Shown here piece after piece: positions 35,501-43,409 of a DNA stretch of 64,000 nt. How positions within the stretch are numbered: the first letter of the stretch is position 1; every line of letters begins with the position of its first letter. The stretch covers positions 1,757,375-1,821,374 of the forward strand of contig NC_087072.1 of the NCBI RefSeq assembly GCF_026151205.1. Reading direction: 5' to 3'. The DNA comes from Bolinopsis microptera (Eukaryota > Ctenophora > Tentaculata > Lobata > Bolinopsidae). A program made the translations under genes and the position numbers. The notes beneath the pieces were generated by a model that saw only the letters and a list, made by a program, of their open reading frames with translations, searched no databases and had not been told where the DNA came from.

Positions 35501-36320
35501 TTAGCATTGGGAGAACACGTGGTTAGCATTAGGAGAACACGTGGTTAGCATTGGGAGAACACGTGGTTAGCATTGGGAGAACACGTGGTTAGCATTGGGA
35601 GAACACGTGGTTAGCATTGGGAGAACAAGTGGTTAGCATTGGGAGAACACGTGGTTAGCATTGGGAGAACACGTGGTTAGCATTAGGAGAACACGTGGTT
35701 AGCATTAGGAGAACACGTGGTTAGCAAATTAGGAGAACACGTGGTTAGCATTAGGAGAACACGTGGTTAGCATTAGGAGAACACGTGGTTAGCATTGGGA
35801 GAACACGTGGTTAGCATTGGGAGAACACGTGGTTAGCATTGGGAGAACACGTGGTTAGCATTGGGAGAACACGTGGTTAGCATTAGGAGAACACGTGGTT
35901 AGCATTAGGAGAACACGTGGTTAGCATTAGGAGAACACGTGGTTAGCATTGGGAGAACACGTGGTTAGCATTGGGAGAACACGTGGTTAGCATTGGGAGA
36001 ACACGTGGTTAGGGACAATTATATGCCCTTATTAAGTTATTAGAGTGATTTATTTGAACTTAAAACGTCAAATTTAATGTAAAATATATAACAATTCTAT
36101 CAATAATCAATATTAAATTAATCACAGAAATGTTTGCTGTCTAATGTGCACACGATAACTTACCGATCCTGCTTTTGTTGAGAGATTGAGAAAACCAAGC
36201 TTCAAACGGTTCCTTGATCTCAGCGTAAGGCAGGCTCACAAACCCAGTAGCATGGTAGTTTTTAAAGAACTGGGGCGCAGTTTGAGTTGTCACTATCAGT
36301 GACAAGAGGATTAACAGCAT
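23553..36320 (-). CDS. Papain-family (C1A) cysteine protease with N-terminal extension, 12 exons
   Basis: Secreted or lysosomal cathepsin-L-like protease, conceptual 528 aa. Exons in gene order: 36320-36164, 34837-34692, 34296-34175, 32974-32863, 32518-32437, 31146-30999, 29868-29782, 29644-29538, 29413-29290, 27817-27688, 24211-24028, 23740-23553. Phases agree throughout (1587 nt). Signal peptide [16 protein letters not shown]. Residues 20-205 form an extension as in invertebrate digestive cysteine proteinases and the Dictyostelium cfaD type. An I29 prodomain spans about 225-290 ([27 protein letters not shown]). Catalytic residues are Gln329 and Cys335 ([11 protein letters not shown]), His475 ([15 protein letters not shown]) and Asn495 (KNSWSTHWG). 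Exon 3 needs an unusual GTTCGT donor to keep the frame. Introns hold a GPCR gene, a zinc-finger gene, a MITE and large minisatellites. Confidence 0.93.
24211..24325 (-). repeat. 57-bp tandem duplication spanning the exon 11 splice acceptor
   Basis: CCTGTGCAGGGCAGATG and following sequence occurs at 24211 and again at 24268. On the gene strand each copy ends in CTGCACAGG, so exon 11 has two equivalent acceptor-like sites 57 bp apart. Only the downstream one leads into the coding exon. Confidence 0.85.
24794..25801 (-). CDS. Rhodopsin-like (class A) GPCR, single exon, nested in protease intron 11
   Basis: 335 aa from the Met that starts [11 protein letters not shown]. An upstream in-frame Met at 25894 would add 31 residues without an obvious role. 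Seven hydrophobic segments are visible. TM1 has the GN pair (LLGNGSAVW), TM2 has LAIITVDFL with the conserved Asp, and FCSAW supplies the TM3 disulphide Cys. TRT replaces DRY at the end of TM3, ECL2 has CLC, TM6 has FLICNIPC with its Pro, and TM7 has [12 protein letters not shown] (NPxxY). An N-glycosylation site (NSS) lies at the N-terminus. The ligand cannot be told; the degenerate DRY and missing CWxP suggest a lineage-specific peptide-receptor-like group. It lies on the same strand as the host gene. Confidence 0.9.
   Translation of the reverse strand: MLNSSESAAEIPSWGPDWDNYYTEELGIRTTDQFLGWVFILGTIVGLLGNGSAVWYFWPKRNQSVHNMLYLAIITVDFLTVSSSFPVIASLLNDRYPMIFNKDVFCSAWTLVSSFTAKMSIFLAAMICVTRTIAMRCPYLTLKRTSVISAIAGYAFLLIALDLTYISFEWEHGQYVNSTCLCSAKFYETAPIVVQYTATVSLILQLTMPSFITFFCFVASTWFLMTRATLLNVDERKFRRVSVTITIFTVIFLICNIPCFVYQMFSFLSWDFPELLNVFDLRYFNYYGPLLLQFFPIFLNSAINPFVYLLRMSGYQNWIRKCFRMCFSAKVAVDG
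26540..26790 (-). pseudogene. GPCR remnant with TM1 joined to TM5
   Basis: Minus-strand readings in shifting frames resemble the intact GPCR 700 bp away: FVLLILGSV and [13 protein letters not shown] against its TM1 [17 protein letters not shown], then directly [21 protein letters not shown] against its TM5 [20 protein letters not shown]. The part between (TM2-TM4) is missing. A segment of about 58 bp in the join is duplicated in tandem. A decayed tandem paralogue with an internal deletion fits best. Confidence 0.65.
26945..27065. repeat. Short repeats: GACGTAGTGAGT x4 between duplicated 40-mers
   Basis: GTCTGTAGTAACTATATTGT and following bases occur at about 26951 and 27038, flanking four copies of the 12-mer GACGTAGTGAGT. 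Intronic; function unknown. Confidence 0.8.
27788..29213 (-). repeat. 53-bp minisatellite built from a splice acceptor plus the start of exon 10, about 27 copies
   Basis: On the gene strand each unit holds a splice acceptor (CCTCTTCAG) and the first 30 or so bases of exon 10, coding [11 protein letters not shown], followed by intron-like ACTAACACATTTC. In every non-terminal copy the exon frame runs into TAA right after GNN. Only the last copy (27817) continues into the full exon. The array therefore places about 26 decoy acceptors upstream of the real one. Confidence 0.93.
29995..30995. other. Protease intron, no gene recognised
   Basis: Within the 1.13-kb intron between exons 6 and 7. It has a GC-richer island with a GCGCGCG run near 30300. 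An open plus-strand frame of 100 codons here shows no family resemblance and is probably chance. Confidence 0.4.
31202..31364. repeat. 163-bp foldback just upstream of the zinc-finger gene TATA box
   Basis: TGTCCCGGTTGGCTGGCA (31202-31219) is inverted at 31347-31364 with one mismatch. The interior carries further GGCTGGC and GCCAGC copies on both strands, so the whole block can fold. It may be a MITE recruited as promoter-proximal sequence. Confidence 0.75.
31373..31380 (+). promoter_or_regulatory. TATA box of the 3CxxC zinc-finger gene
   Basis: TATAAATA lies 91 bp before the ATG, with a C/A-rich stretch after it that suits a start site around 31405. This is one of the clearest core promoters in the window. 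Confidence 0.65.
31471..32041 (+). CDS. Small 3CxxC zinc-finger protein, ZAR1-like, nested antisense in the protease gene
   Basis: Two exons, 31471-31482 (MSDS) and 31763-32041, give 96 aa. The intron is GTGAGT...TTTCAG. Zinc ligands: CPSC (22-25), CNKC (42-45), Cys67, His73, CGKC (78-81), Cys88. The order [41 protein letters not shown] follows the C-terminal 3CxxC domain of zygote-arrest (ZAR1) proteins, which bind RNA in oocytes; the related RTP family chaperones receptors. It is nearly the bare domain without the long ZAR1 N-terminus. It lies in protease intron 5 on the opposite strand, with its own TATA box. Germline function is inference. Confidence 0.85.
32019..32101 (+). repeat. Tandem duplication of the zinc-finger gene stop-codon region
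   Basis: The last coding bases and stop (ACCAGACTGGGTACCAGACG, then TTATTAGGCAGCCACGTGAT) are repeated immediately downstream with a period of about 42 bp. The second copy is untranslated. Confidence 0.9.
32639..32692. repeat. 16-bp repeat TGAATGATTAAATTAA, 3-4 copies
   Basis: Perfect head-to-tail copies in the protease intron between exons 4 and 5. Confidence 0.85.
34005..34077. promoter_or_regulatory. Cluster of seven CACGTG E-boxes in 73 bp
   Basis: CACGTG palindromes start at 34005, 34018, 34029, 34039, 34052, 34062 and 34072, separated by AT-rich spacers of 4-7 bp (TAATATA, TTATA, TTAT, TGATATA, CTAC). It lies in protease intron 3, close to exon 3. Such sites bind bHLH factors of the MYC/USF/CLOCK type. 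Regulatory use is inference; a palindrome-rich simple repeat is the alternative. Confidence 0.6.
34446..34582. mobile_element. 137-bp MITE with 25-bp perfect inverted ends and 8-bp target duplication
   Basis: The ends are perfect inverted copies of 25 bp that begin TAGGTCGGTTCAAAAAACCT (34446-34470 and 34558-34582). The 8-mer TTATACAC directly flanks both sides (34438-34445, 34583-34590). An 8-bp duplication points to the hAT superfamily. It sits in protease intron 2 and has no coding capacity. Confidence 0.85.
34844..36012. repeat. 22-bp minisatellite, about 53 copies, nearly each with a CACGTG E-box
   Basis: Unit GGTTAGCATTGGGAGAACACGT, so each junction reads ACACGTGG. It begins immediately next to the exon 2 acceptor. 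On the gene strand the unit reads CACGTGTTCTCC, which merges into the real acceptor TGTTCTCCCCTGCAG. Few units differ; some have CAAGTG or an extra A. It fills most of protease intron 1. Confidence 0.95.
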
Positions 36321-36460
36321 CCTAACATCATAAGTACGGGTTAGTTTTTAAATAATCCAGTAGCGTGGTAGTTTTTAAAGAACTGGGGCGCAGTTTGAGT
36401 TGTCACTATCAATGACAAGAGGATTAACAGCATCCTAACATCATAAATACGGGTTAGTTA
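36241..36460 (-). repeat. 113-bp tandem duplication of the protease first-exon start
   Basis: The start codon, signal-peptide coding sequence and some 5' sequence are present twice. The upstream copy encodes the same signal peptide, then runs from HATG into LFKN and a stop, so it would act as an upstream ORF. I chose the downstream ATG (36318-36320) because only it continues into exon 1 with its donor. Confidence 0.85.
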
Positions 36461-37301
36461 TTTAATTAGAACCTGTTACCTGGTAGTGTATAAATACTGC
36501 GTATAAAAATTAGCCCTATCCTAACACGGCTAGGGATCGAAATTTATCAGTTACCTTTGAGTACAAAAAATAGATTTTTGTAAATGGCGGAACGCCATAA
36601 CCGATGAAATCGATTGTTATTTTATTGACATAATAATATAATGTACATTATAACTGAAATAAACTTTACACTTGCATTTGGAGGTTACGGAACGAAAGAC
36701 AGAAAACGTGCGATTAGAATGCTAGGCAAATGTGCTGTAGATTTTACTACTCAAAGAACAGTTCAGTGTGTACTTTTCCATTCCAACACTTACCTTACAT
36801 GACGTAGTATTAGTGTAACATCCCTTGTTCTATATAAATATTATACAATATACATCTAGCAACGTATACAATGTATAAAAATGTATAACAATGTATAACA
36901 ATGTATAACAATGTATAAGCCATGTTAATATTTATGTTTAGTGTTTACCCAGGCCAGCATCCAATAGGAAGATGAAGTATGGACAACACACCGATAGAAC
37001 TGATAATCACTGAATTTGTAACCACTGCGAGGACAATGGGCTTGGTTAGAGGGGTGCAATAACCAATTTTTACTAATAATAATTAACGTTAATTATTTTC
37101 GTAGCCAAAATATGTCTTTGCATCCCTGCAACGGTAATCATTTTCTATCTCTATCATGCACATACTGAAGCAGGATTGTTTAATTTCTGTTAAATCTTTC
37201 TCAATTCTCATGTCGAATCCAACAAAGAGACTTTGTTAGGCATGTAGTGCAACAACAGTCCCTTCTCTAGACCGAGGGCTGGGTTTCAACAAACTAAAGA
37301 T
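36461..37301. other. Intergenic region between protease and P1
   Basis: Divergent promoters should lie here: the protease on the left strand, P1 on the right. A 10-bp repeat (AATGTATAAC, four copies) is at about 36868-36917. I see no gene. Confidence 0.5.
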
Positions 37302-37884
37302 ATGTTAAACTTACTGTCTTGTCTACTTGCTCAAACCCTGGCCCTACTCGGCGAGGCTTACTCTATATTCAATGTAAGCTAACAGTCGGTATCGCTTTCA
37401 ACTCGGCAAAGTGTATGCTTGTTGTTTCGTTTGATAACATGTTTAATTAATTATTCTGAGTCCAGTTCTTCAAACTAGACCAAGATATACATATTCGTGA
37501 GAAACCAAAAACCAACGTGACCGCAATTAACTGTTTGTTATTTTAAATTCATTCTTTCATTCTTCTTTTACCTTTTAACAAATATCTTCCCGGTAGGCAG
37601 ACAGTGAAGACAGAGTAAACGCTGAAAAGAAGATAAAGAATCTATCGGATACAAAGAAAAACGTTTATTATTCTACAGGGATAACAGTTATCGCAGCTGC
37701 TACCCTATTCCTCATTGTCATCATCATGAGAATCATCTCCTACGACTTGAGGAGGAGAGATGCTAAACTAAGAAGGGAGAGGTATATGAATATCAGTGGT
37801 ACAGAACTTAAGAACTTGAAAACAATTTCACATCAGACTAGTCCCACTAAAGGATGTAACCAGCTTCCACCAATACAAGAGTAG
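37302..37884 (+). CDS. P1: small secreted-start single-pass membrane protein, two exons
   Basis: Exon 1 at 37302-37373 encodes the signal peptide MLNLLSCLLAQTLALLGEAY; exon 2 is 37597-37884. Together 119 aa. After a charged ectodomain of about 30 residues comes one TM (TGITVIAAATLFLIVIIM), then a basic juxtamembrane stretch and a short tail ending QLPPIQE. The architecture (signal exon ending in N, phase-0 intron, charged stub, TM, polar tail) is shared with P2 and P4. Upstream of the ATG, AGGCATGTA followed by a C/A-rich stretch resembles the P4 and P3 leaders. Family not recognised; probably lineage-specific. Confidence 0.7.
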
Positions 37885-37957
37885 AAGAAACGGTCTAGTG
37901 ATGAACAAGCTCGTTACAAAGGAACGATGTATCCAGCTTCCACCAATACAAGAGTAG
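37860..37957 (+). repeat. Duplicated 3' end of P1 including its stop codon
   Basis: CAGCTTCCACCAATACAAGA plus GTAGAA occurs at 37861 (coding, QLPPIQE-stop) and again about 70 bp downstream in the 3' UTR. Confidence 0.85.
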
Positions 37958-38111
37958 AATAAACGTTCCGTGATGAACAGTTAAAAAGGAACGAGCTTTC
38001 CAGAGAACAAGAAGTCTTGCCAAGAATTATTGGACACTTAGAAGTTAGAACGAATAAGGTAAGCAAATGATTAGATATAAATGATTACAATGCAACAAAC
38101 CATATGCTAAG

Positions 38112-38267
38112 CAGAGCTGAATTTGAGAGTTGTAATGCTGCCAGTACATTTTCCCGTTACCCACAGAGCTGAATTTGAGAGTTGTAATGCTGCCAGTACA
38201 TTTTCCCGTTACCCACAGAGCTGAATTTGAGAGTTGTAATGCTGCCAGTACATTTCCCCCTTACCAA
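38112..38267 (+). repeat. 52-bp tandem repeat, three copies, each with an acceptor-like CAG
   Basis: Units start at 38112, 38164 and 38216 and each ends in a pyrimidine-rich stretch plus CCCACAG or CCAACAG. The last copy abuts the open frame that follows. Confidence 0.85.
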
Positions 38268-38439
38268 CAGTTCAAATAGCACACAGTTTGATGTACCGAT
38301 TGATGGCCTTGTTGACCCAGATGCATGCTCATCTTTTAAAAACGAAACTTTGGTTTTCGAAATCAAAAAAGCACAGGTACCCGTTCCTACGCTTTTACCT
38401 CACCATACAAATACAATATTTGGCTCGCCTGAAAGCTAA
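38268..38439 (+). CDS. Possible terminal exon, unknown protein
   Basis: After TTACCAACAG an open frame reads NSTQFDVPIDGLVDPDA, CSSFKNETLVFEIKKA and ends FGSPES. It has two N-glycosylation sequons and protein-like composition. AATAAA follows about 35 bp after the stop. No upstream exon was found and a second frame is also open, so this is tentative. P1, on the same strand about 400 bp upstream, already has its own end. Confidence 0.25.
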
Positions 38440-38444
38440 ATCAA

Positions 38445-39630
38445 TTTTTTTGTGGTGACTTTATTCCTTCGCTAAATAAACCTAAACACTAACTTTCATA
38501 ACAGCTGACGAAGAGTTCGCAAGCAGTTTCAACTAAACTTTCAACCAGGCACGAAGAGTTCACAAGCAAGGGCGCAAGGCACCACAAAATATAATACTTG
38601 ATAAACCACAAATAAAGAGAAGGCCGCTCAGATTACTTATCGAATTTACAAATCATGCGACTGATAAGCATTTCACAATTTCCGCAGTAGCTGGCATCTC
38701 TTCGAATCATAGCGCAAATCATGTTAGTAACTTTATACATTTCTACATTTCTCCAAATAAGTTAACTCCATTAAGCTGTCGCGTGACCATTATTCTAGTT
38801 ATCCAGAATGTAGGATTGCATCATAAAACACCCGCCCCTGGGTTCAGAAACTTGACACTTCTACCTCTGAGTACCCTGCCCTATTATAGCACAGTCTCTT
38901 TGCTGGGCTGACGTGTTTTCTATTGTAATATTTCTTGTTAAATATATGTCCTACTGCTCGTATATTTTTTATCTTATAATTCAGAGGTAGTGTCAAGCAT
39001 TGTTCGACTCATCTCAAAGTCTTGTAGCATGTGAAGTACAATTATTGTTATAACCCGTGACCCCTCCTCGTCTGACTATTGGATGATGGCTCTCTCTCTC
39101 TGTCTTTATGTTATAGTGAGTTGATATTGTGATGCTCTAGTTTGTGTTGCTGTCTGGGCTGTGATGATGTGAAGAACTGTGGTTGTTGTTGTTGTTGTTG
39201 TGCTGCAGCTAGGAGACTCATTCTCCTAGCTCCTAGATCACATTTACATCTATATTCCTATTTCCTCGCATACCTATATCAAATTCCCTGTAGTACATTA
39301 GCGTTGAGACGTTGTACCCACTGCAAATGGGTTAACGGAGATTAATTAAGGAATTTCCCTGCAATATATCCAAATTTATATTTTAACGTAAGAGCATGAT
39401 CTTCGTATAATCATAATAAATATATTGAATTTTCGTAATGTAGTTACTTGATATGAGCCTCTAATTTACCTACTATTTTAGTTTTAAGGTTTGCGTTCGT
39501 TGTGAACGGCTATATCTTTTACTGTTCAGTGATATTGTTAGATTTACAGTGACCATATCTGTGACAAAATAACCTCAGGCATGTGAATATGTAACATATA
39601 TTCAGTAGAGGATTATTCAAAGTGGATATT
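38445..39630. other. Intergenic stretch before P2
   Basis: No firm gene. A TGT/TTG run near 39182-39201 produces a meaningless Cys-rich frame. A possible alternative first exon for P2 (MMALSLCLYVI then GTGAGT) lies at 39083-39115. Confidence 0.4.
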
Positions 39631-39824
39631 CCTTCATGGAGAATGATGGGTTCATTTACGGAAATGCCTTTCTAGGTTATAAGGTAAGAACTTGTTAATT
39701 ATGCATAAACTTGTGGAGGTAAAAGTTGATGTACTGATTTGACCACCATGCAGAGTAATCAGGAGTTATATGATTTATAAAAGTATCTTATTCTGATAAC
39801 AATAACATTGTATAAATTACACAG

Positions 39825-40460
39825 GGAAGCGGAGAGAAAGAGAGACTACACAACAGACACAAGAGGTCAACAGAGGATGCTGCAGCTACTGTCATGGTGG
39901 TTATCGCAACTATCATCCTGACTGGTATGGTAATGATCATATTCTTCATATTCTGGAAGATGAGGAAACAGAGGGAACGAACCATATCACCTGTTCCAGA
40001 GACACCACAAATCCAGATCTCACCCCCACCCCTGGAGGACATCCCCTCCCGACCGTTAACCTCCGGGGTACCAACAACTCTCAACTACACCCCTCCTCCT
40101 CAGACTCTGCAGGAGATATGTGCTGATATAGAGTCACTGACACGCCCCATTGTAGCCGAACTGAAGAGTTACACTTCTCCACCGCTACCTGTTCACAACA
40201 CTATGGTGGCTGTTTTTATGTTACTTGGAGAGGATCGGAAGCTCCTGTCAAATTGGAGCAATATTCTTATACTCATGAAAGGGAGCAGAGAAAATTCGTT
40301 GATGTCTAGGATAAGTAACTTTACTGTGGCTGACAATAAAGTTTTGAAAGAGGTCAGGAAACTGATCAAGGACATGACATTTGAAGATGTGCACTCTGCG
40401 GGTAAAAACGGGTCTCATTTGTTTCGTTGGGTTTTAAAAGTTTGTAACGATATTGTATAG
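39825..40460 (+). CDS. P2: single-pass membrane protein with a dynein-type microtubule-binding domain
   Basis: The main exon encodes 211 residues. After a basic stub homologous to P4 (HKRSTED against QKRSSDS) comes a TM at 22-44 (MVVIATIILTGMVMIIFFIF), a KMRKQRER stop-transfer and a Pro-rich linker (55-93). A folded-looking segment spans about 105-211. It reads AELKSYTSPPLPV, VAVFMLLGE, NWSNILILMK, RISNF, TFEDVHSA and LFRWVLKVC. This follows, in order and spacing, the microtubule-binding domain at the tip of the dynein heavy-chain stalk (ELKS..PP..V, LLGE, W, F, F..E.V..AS, KW). The coiled-coil flanks and AAA parts are absent. The first exon is uncertain: 39636-39683 (MENDGFIYGNAFLGYK) or 39083-39115, both phase 0. 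AATAAA lies at 40468. Confidence 0.75.
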   Translation, partial: GSGEKERLHNRHKRSTEDAAATVMVVIATIILTGMVMIIFFIFWKMRKQRERTISPVPETPQIQISPPPLEDIPSRPLTSGVPTTLNYTPPPQTLQEICADIESLTRPIVAELKSYTSPPLPVHNTMVAVFMLLGEDRKLLSNWSNILILMKGSRENSLMSRISNFTVADNKVLKEVRKLIKDMTFEDVHSAGKNGSHLFRWVLKVCNDIV

Positions 40461-40889
40461 TTCAAACAATAAAGCACTCACCTTCATTGGGTAGTTTTAA
40501 GGACTTATAAGATTGAGAAGCGAAACATAAAAACCAATAACTTGCTGTCCAATGTGATATGTTTTCTGTAAATTTATTTCTATCCCAATACCAAGATAGA
40601 TGCATGAAGTAAACGTTTTATGTATTTATTATATTTGTAATTAATGATAATTATTTATTTTCACTCAACAGACAGTGGTAATAAATATCTCCTCCAAACT
40701 ATATACTGTTACAGGGTTGGCAAATTTTAACATAGTATCGACTGAAGAATGATAGTCAATATAATTAATCTAAAAATTCACAGTTAATTTTGTCTTACCC
40801 GGTTGTTTATGAATCAATGTAAAATCTAATTTCACTGAAGACCAAAGACTATTTTAAGGTTGATGCTCACAAGCCCTCATATTTTACTA

Positions 40890-42356
40890 ACACAGTAACA
40901 GAATAGCAGCAGGTATGTAGCTGTACAAACCGTGCATAGCTGAAGGAGTGTTGCTATAAGGGACAAGGATTTTAATTTCTCATTATCTTCCTTTATTGGA
41001 AGAGTTCCTGTCAGCTTCAATGTAAGTTGTGTCTCTCTGTATGTTGGTAGCATTGTAAATGCTGTGGGCACATTTTTCTTATTTCGGATTTGTTGTACAG
41101 TTTGTTTGTATTTCCTTTTTTGATACTCTGATGTATTACAATTAAATAATAACAATTATATATTAAATAATTCAGGAATATATAGAAAATTAGCCAGGAA
41201 GCAGGCCCTGTACAATGAAAAAAGACCAAAACTATTTGGTAAGCGATGATTCTCTCAAAGTAGCGATGATTGTGGTCGCTGTGATGACTGCTACCGGAAT
41301 TTTTATTTATAATTAAATTTTTATTTATAATTAAATTTTTATTTATAATTAAATTCATCTCCTACGCACTGAAGAGAAATGCAAGAGAAAGAGTTTTCCC
41401 GAACACTTGAGAGGAAAAGAAGAGCCCAGGAGAAGGAGTTTCCTGCTGGCCGCGATAAGACTATAAGAGGATATGGGAACAAACTTAAAATAGTTAGCTT
41501 CTGAACGAAAGAAAGCGAAAAAGAGAGGAAACGTGAAAGAGACAAGAGAGTTGATAACATCTGCACAGGACTTAATAGAAACAGGACCATCTATCCCTGT
41601 CCCACCTCCACATGTCTTACCACCCTGGCTCCACAACAGTGGAGGAAGCATCACGTGATACAATACCAAAGACTCAAAGACATACAAACCCCCTCCACAA
41701 CATGACCCCTCACATTATACTGAACATGCGGTGTCCACTGAACACACACACACCACACACACACACACACCACACACACACACACACACACTGATCTACT
41801 ATTCTTGTCGTGGTCAGACCTTCAGAGAAGTCAATCTCTCTCTCTCTCTATCTCTCTCTCTCTCTCTCTCTCTCATCGCACTGAAGAGAAATGCAAGAGA
41901 AAGAGTTTTCCCGAACACTTGAGAGGAAAAGAAGAGCCCAGGAGAAGGAGTTTTCTGCTGGCCGCGATAAGACTATAAGAGGATATGGGAACAAACTTAA
42001 AATAGTTAGCTTCTGAACGAAAGAAAGCGAAAAAGAGAGGAAACGTGAAAGAGACAAGAGAGTTGATAACATCTGCACAGGACTTAATAGAAACAGGACC
42101 ATCTATCCCTGTCCCACCTCCACATGTCTTACCACCCTGGCTCCACAACAGTGGAGGAAGCATCACGTGATACAATACCAAAGACTCAAAGACATACAAA
42201 CCCCCTCCACAACATGACCCCTCACATTATACTGAACATGCGGTGTCCACTGAACACACACACACCACACACACACACACACCACACACACACACACACA
42301 CACACTGATCTACTATTCTTGTCGTGGTCAGACCTTCAGAGAAGTCAATCTCTCTC

Positions 42357-42402
<46 letters not shown>

Positions 42403-42410
42403 GAGTCACT
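40890..42410 (+). pseudogene. P3: decayed relative of P4
   Basis: The leader and first exon at 40895-41027 align with P4: AGAATAGCAGCAGGTATGTA against AGAATAGCACCAGGCATGTA, and the exon ends AAT before GTAAGTTG. The start codon is lost (ATAAGG where P4 has ATG). A hydrophobic reading at 41250-41300 (VAMIVVAVMTATGIFIYN) then meets a stop inside a triplicated AT-rich repeat. A basic and Pro-rich tail (PSIPVPPPHVLPPW) survives in two tandem copies. Several stops and frame changes make a working protein unlikely. Confidence 0.6.
41363..42400 (+). repeat. 513-bp tandem duplication with CA and CT microsatellites
   Basis: Two almost identical copies start at GCACTGAAGAGAAATGCAAG (41364 and 41877). 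Each contains a (CA)n tract (41740-41790, 42253-42305) and a (CT)n tract (41836-41874, 42350-42398). The copies differ mainly in microsatellite length. A three-copy AT-rich 21-bp repeat precedes the first one at 41295-41355. Confidence 0.92.
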
Positions 42411-42519
42411 GACACCTTCAACTTCAACAAACTCTCCGAGGAGTTCATTGGTTCACCTGACTAAAACAACTGAAATGTTTGGAGTTTTATACGTTTTTGA
42501 TGTAAAACACTAGTTTTTT

Positions 42520-43400
42520 AATGTTAAGGTATAATCAGAATTTTTAATTTGGCATTTTTCTGGTTGGACGACCAATTTCAATTTGGGAATTACTCTAGAG
42601 AAAAATATGCCACAAAGTTTCAAGATAATTTCAAAAAATAAATTGATAACAGCACACGACTTAATCGAACTTTTAAGATGATCGGAAAAAACTAATTTTG
42701 AAAGAGTAGGTAATTAGTTAAACATGGTATGACTAACACACTACTAGCTATAGTATGTAGGTTTGCAAGGCTACAAACCATTCAGTCTCCCAGTGCTTGT
42801 AATATGAGGTTATTATTGCGAACTTCGTTTGTTTGGGGACCAGCTTTTGGTACACTGGTTAAATGTTGACTATAATATTGAAGTATTAGTACATTTTAAA
42901 ATTAGATAAATATAGATACTTCGTATTTCTATAATATGATTGATACTATGTATATAATTTGAATTGTATTGTTTCCCCAATGTTTGCATGTATGTGTTAC
43001 ATAATACCTTTATATCTCAGGCGTATGTTACATCTGCATGTTTTATTATTATAGTAGTGGGGCTTTTCTTCAGATCATATATATCTGACCTATTCTAAAT
43101 TCTACAAGTTGTGTCATTATTTACCACTGATTAACTTTTAACTACATATCATAATGAGATTGCTTAATCGTCTACCTTCTATTGCTCGCTTGATTATCAT
43201 CACCTTATCAACAATAATCTATATTTAAATAAGTTTCTTTTATAGATTGCACATAGAAACTAAACTAGCCAGAGCATTTAGTTAAATTATCCATTACATT
43301 ACTTACTTTGAATGACTATTTGTTTTCTAACGTAGAACCAGAATAGCACCAGGCATGTAACTCTACAAACAACACCACGTGTTAGTTAGAGGAGTGTTAG
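42520..43400. other. AT-rich intergenic stretch before P4
   Basis: No gene recognised. The P4 leader with AGAATAGCACCAGGCATGTA lies at its end. Confidence 0.45.
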
Positions 43401-43409
43401 ATACTAGTT

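Noticed and set aside
27788-36012. Regular direct repeats that could suggest a CRISPR array
   Set aside because: Units are head-to-tail with no unique spacers, in introns of a eukaryotic gene, and no cas genes exist.
39142-39345. Cys-rich small protein (run of Cys codons)
   Set aside because: Arises from a TGT/TTG microsatellite; remainder is not protein-like.
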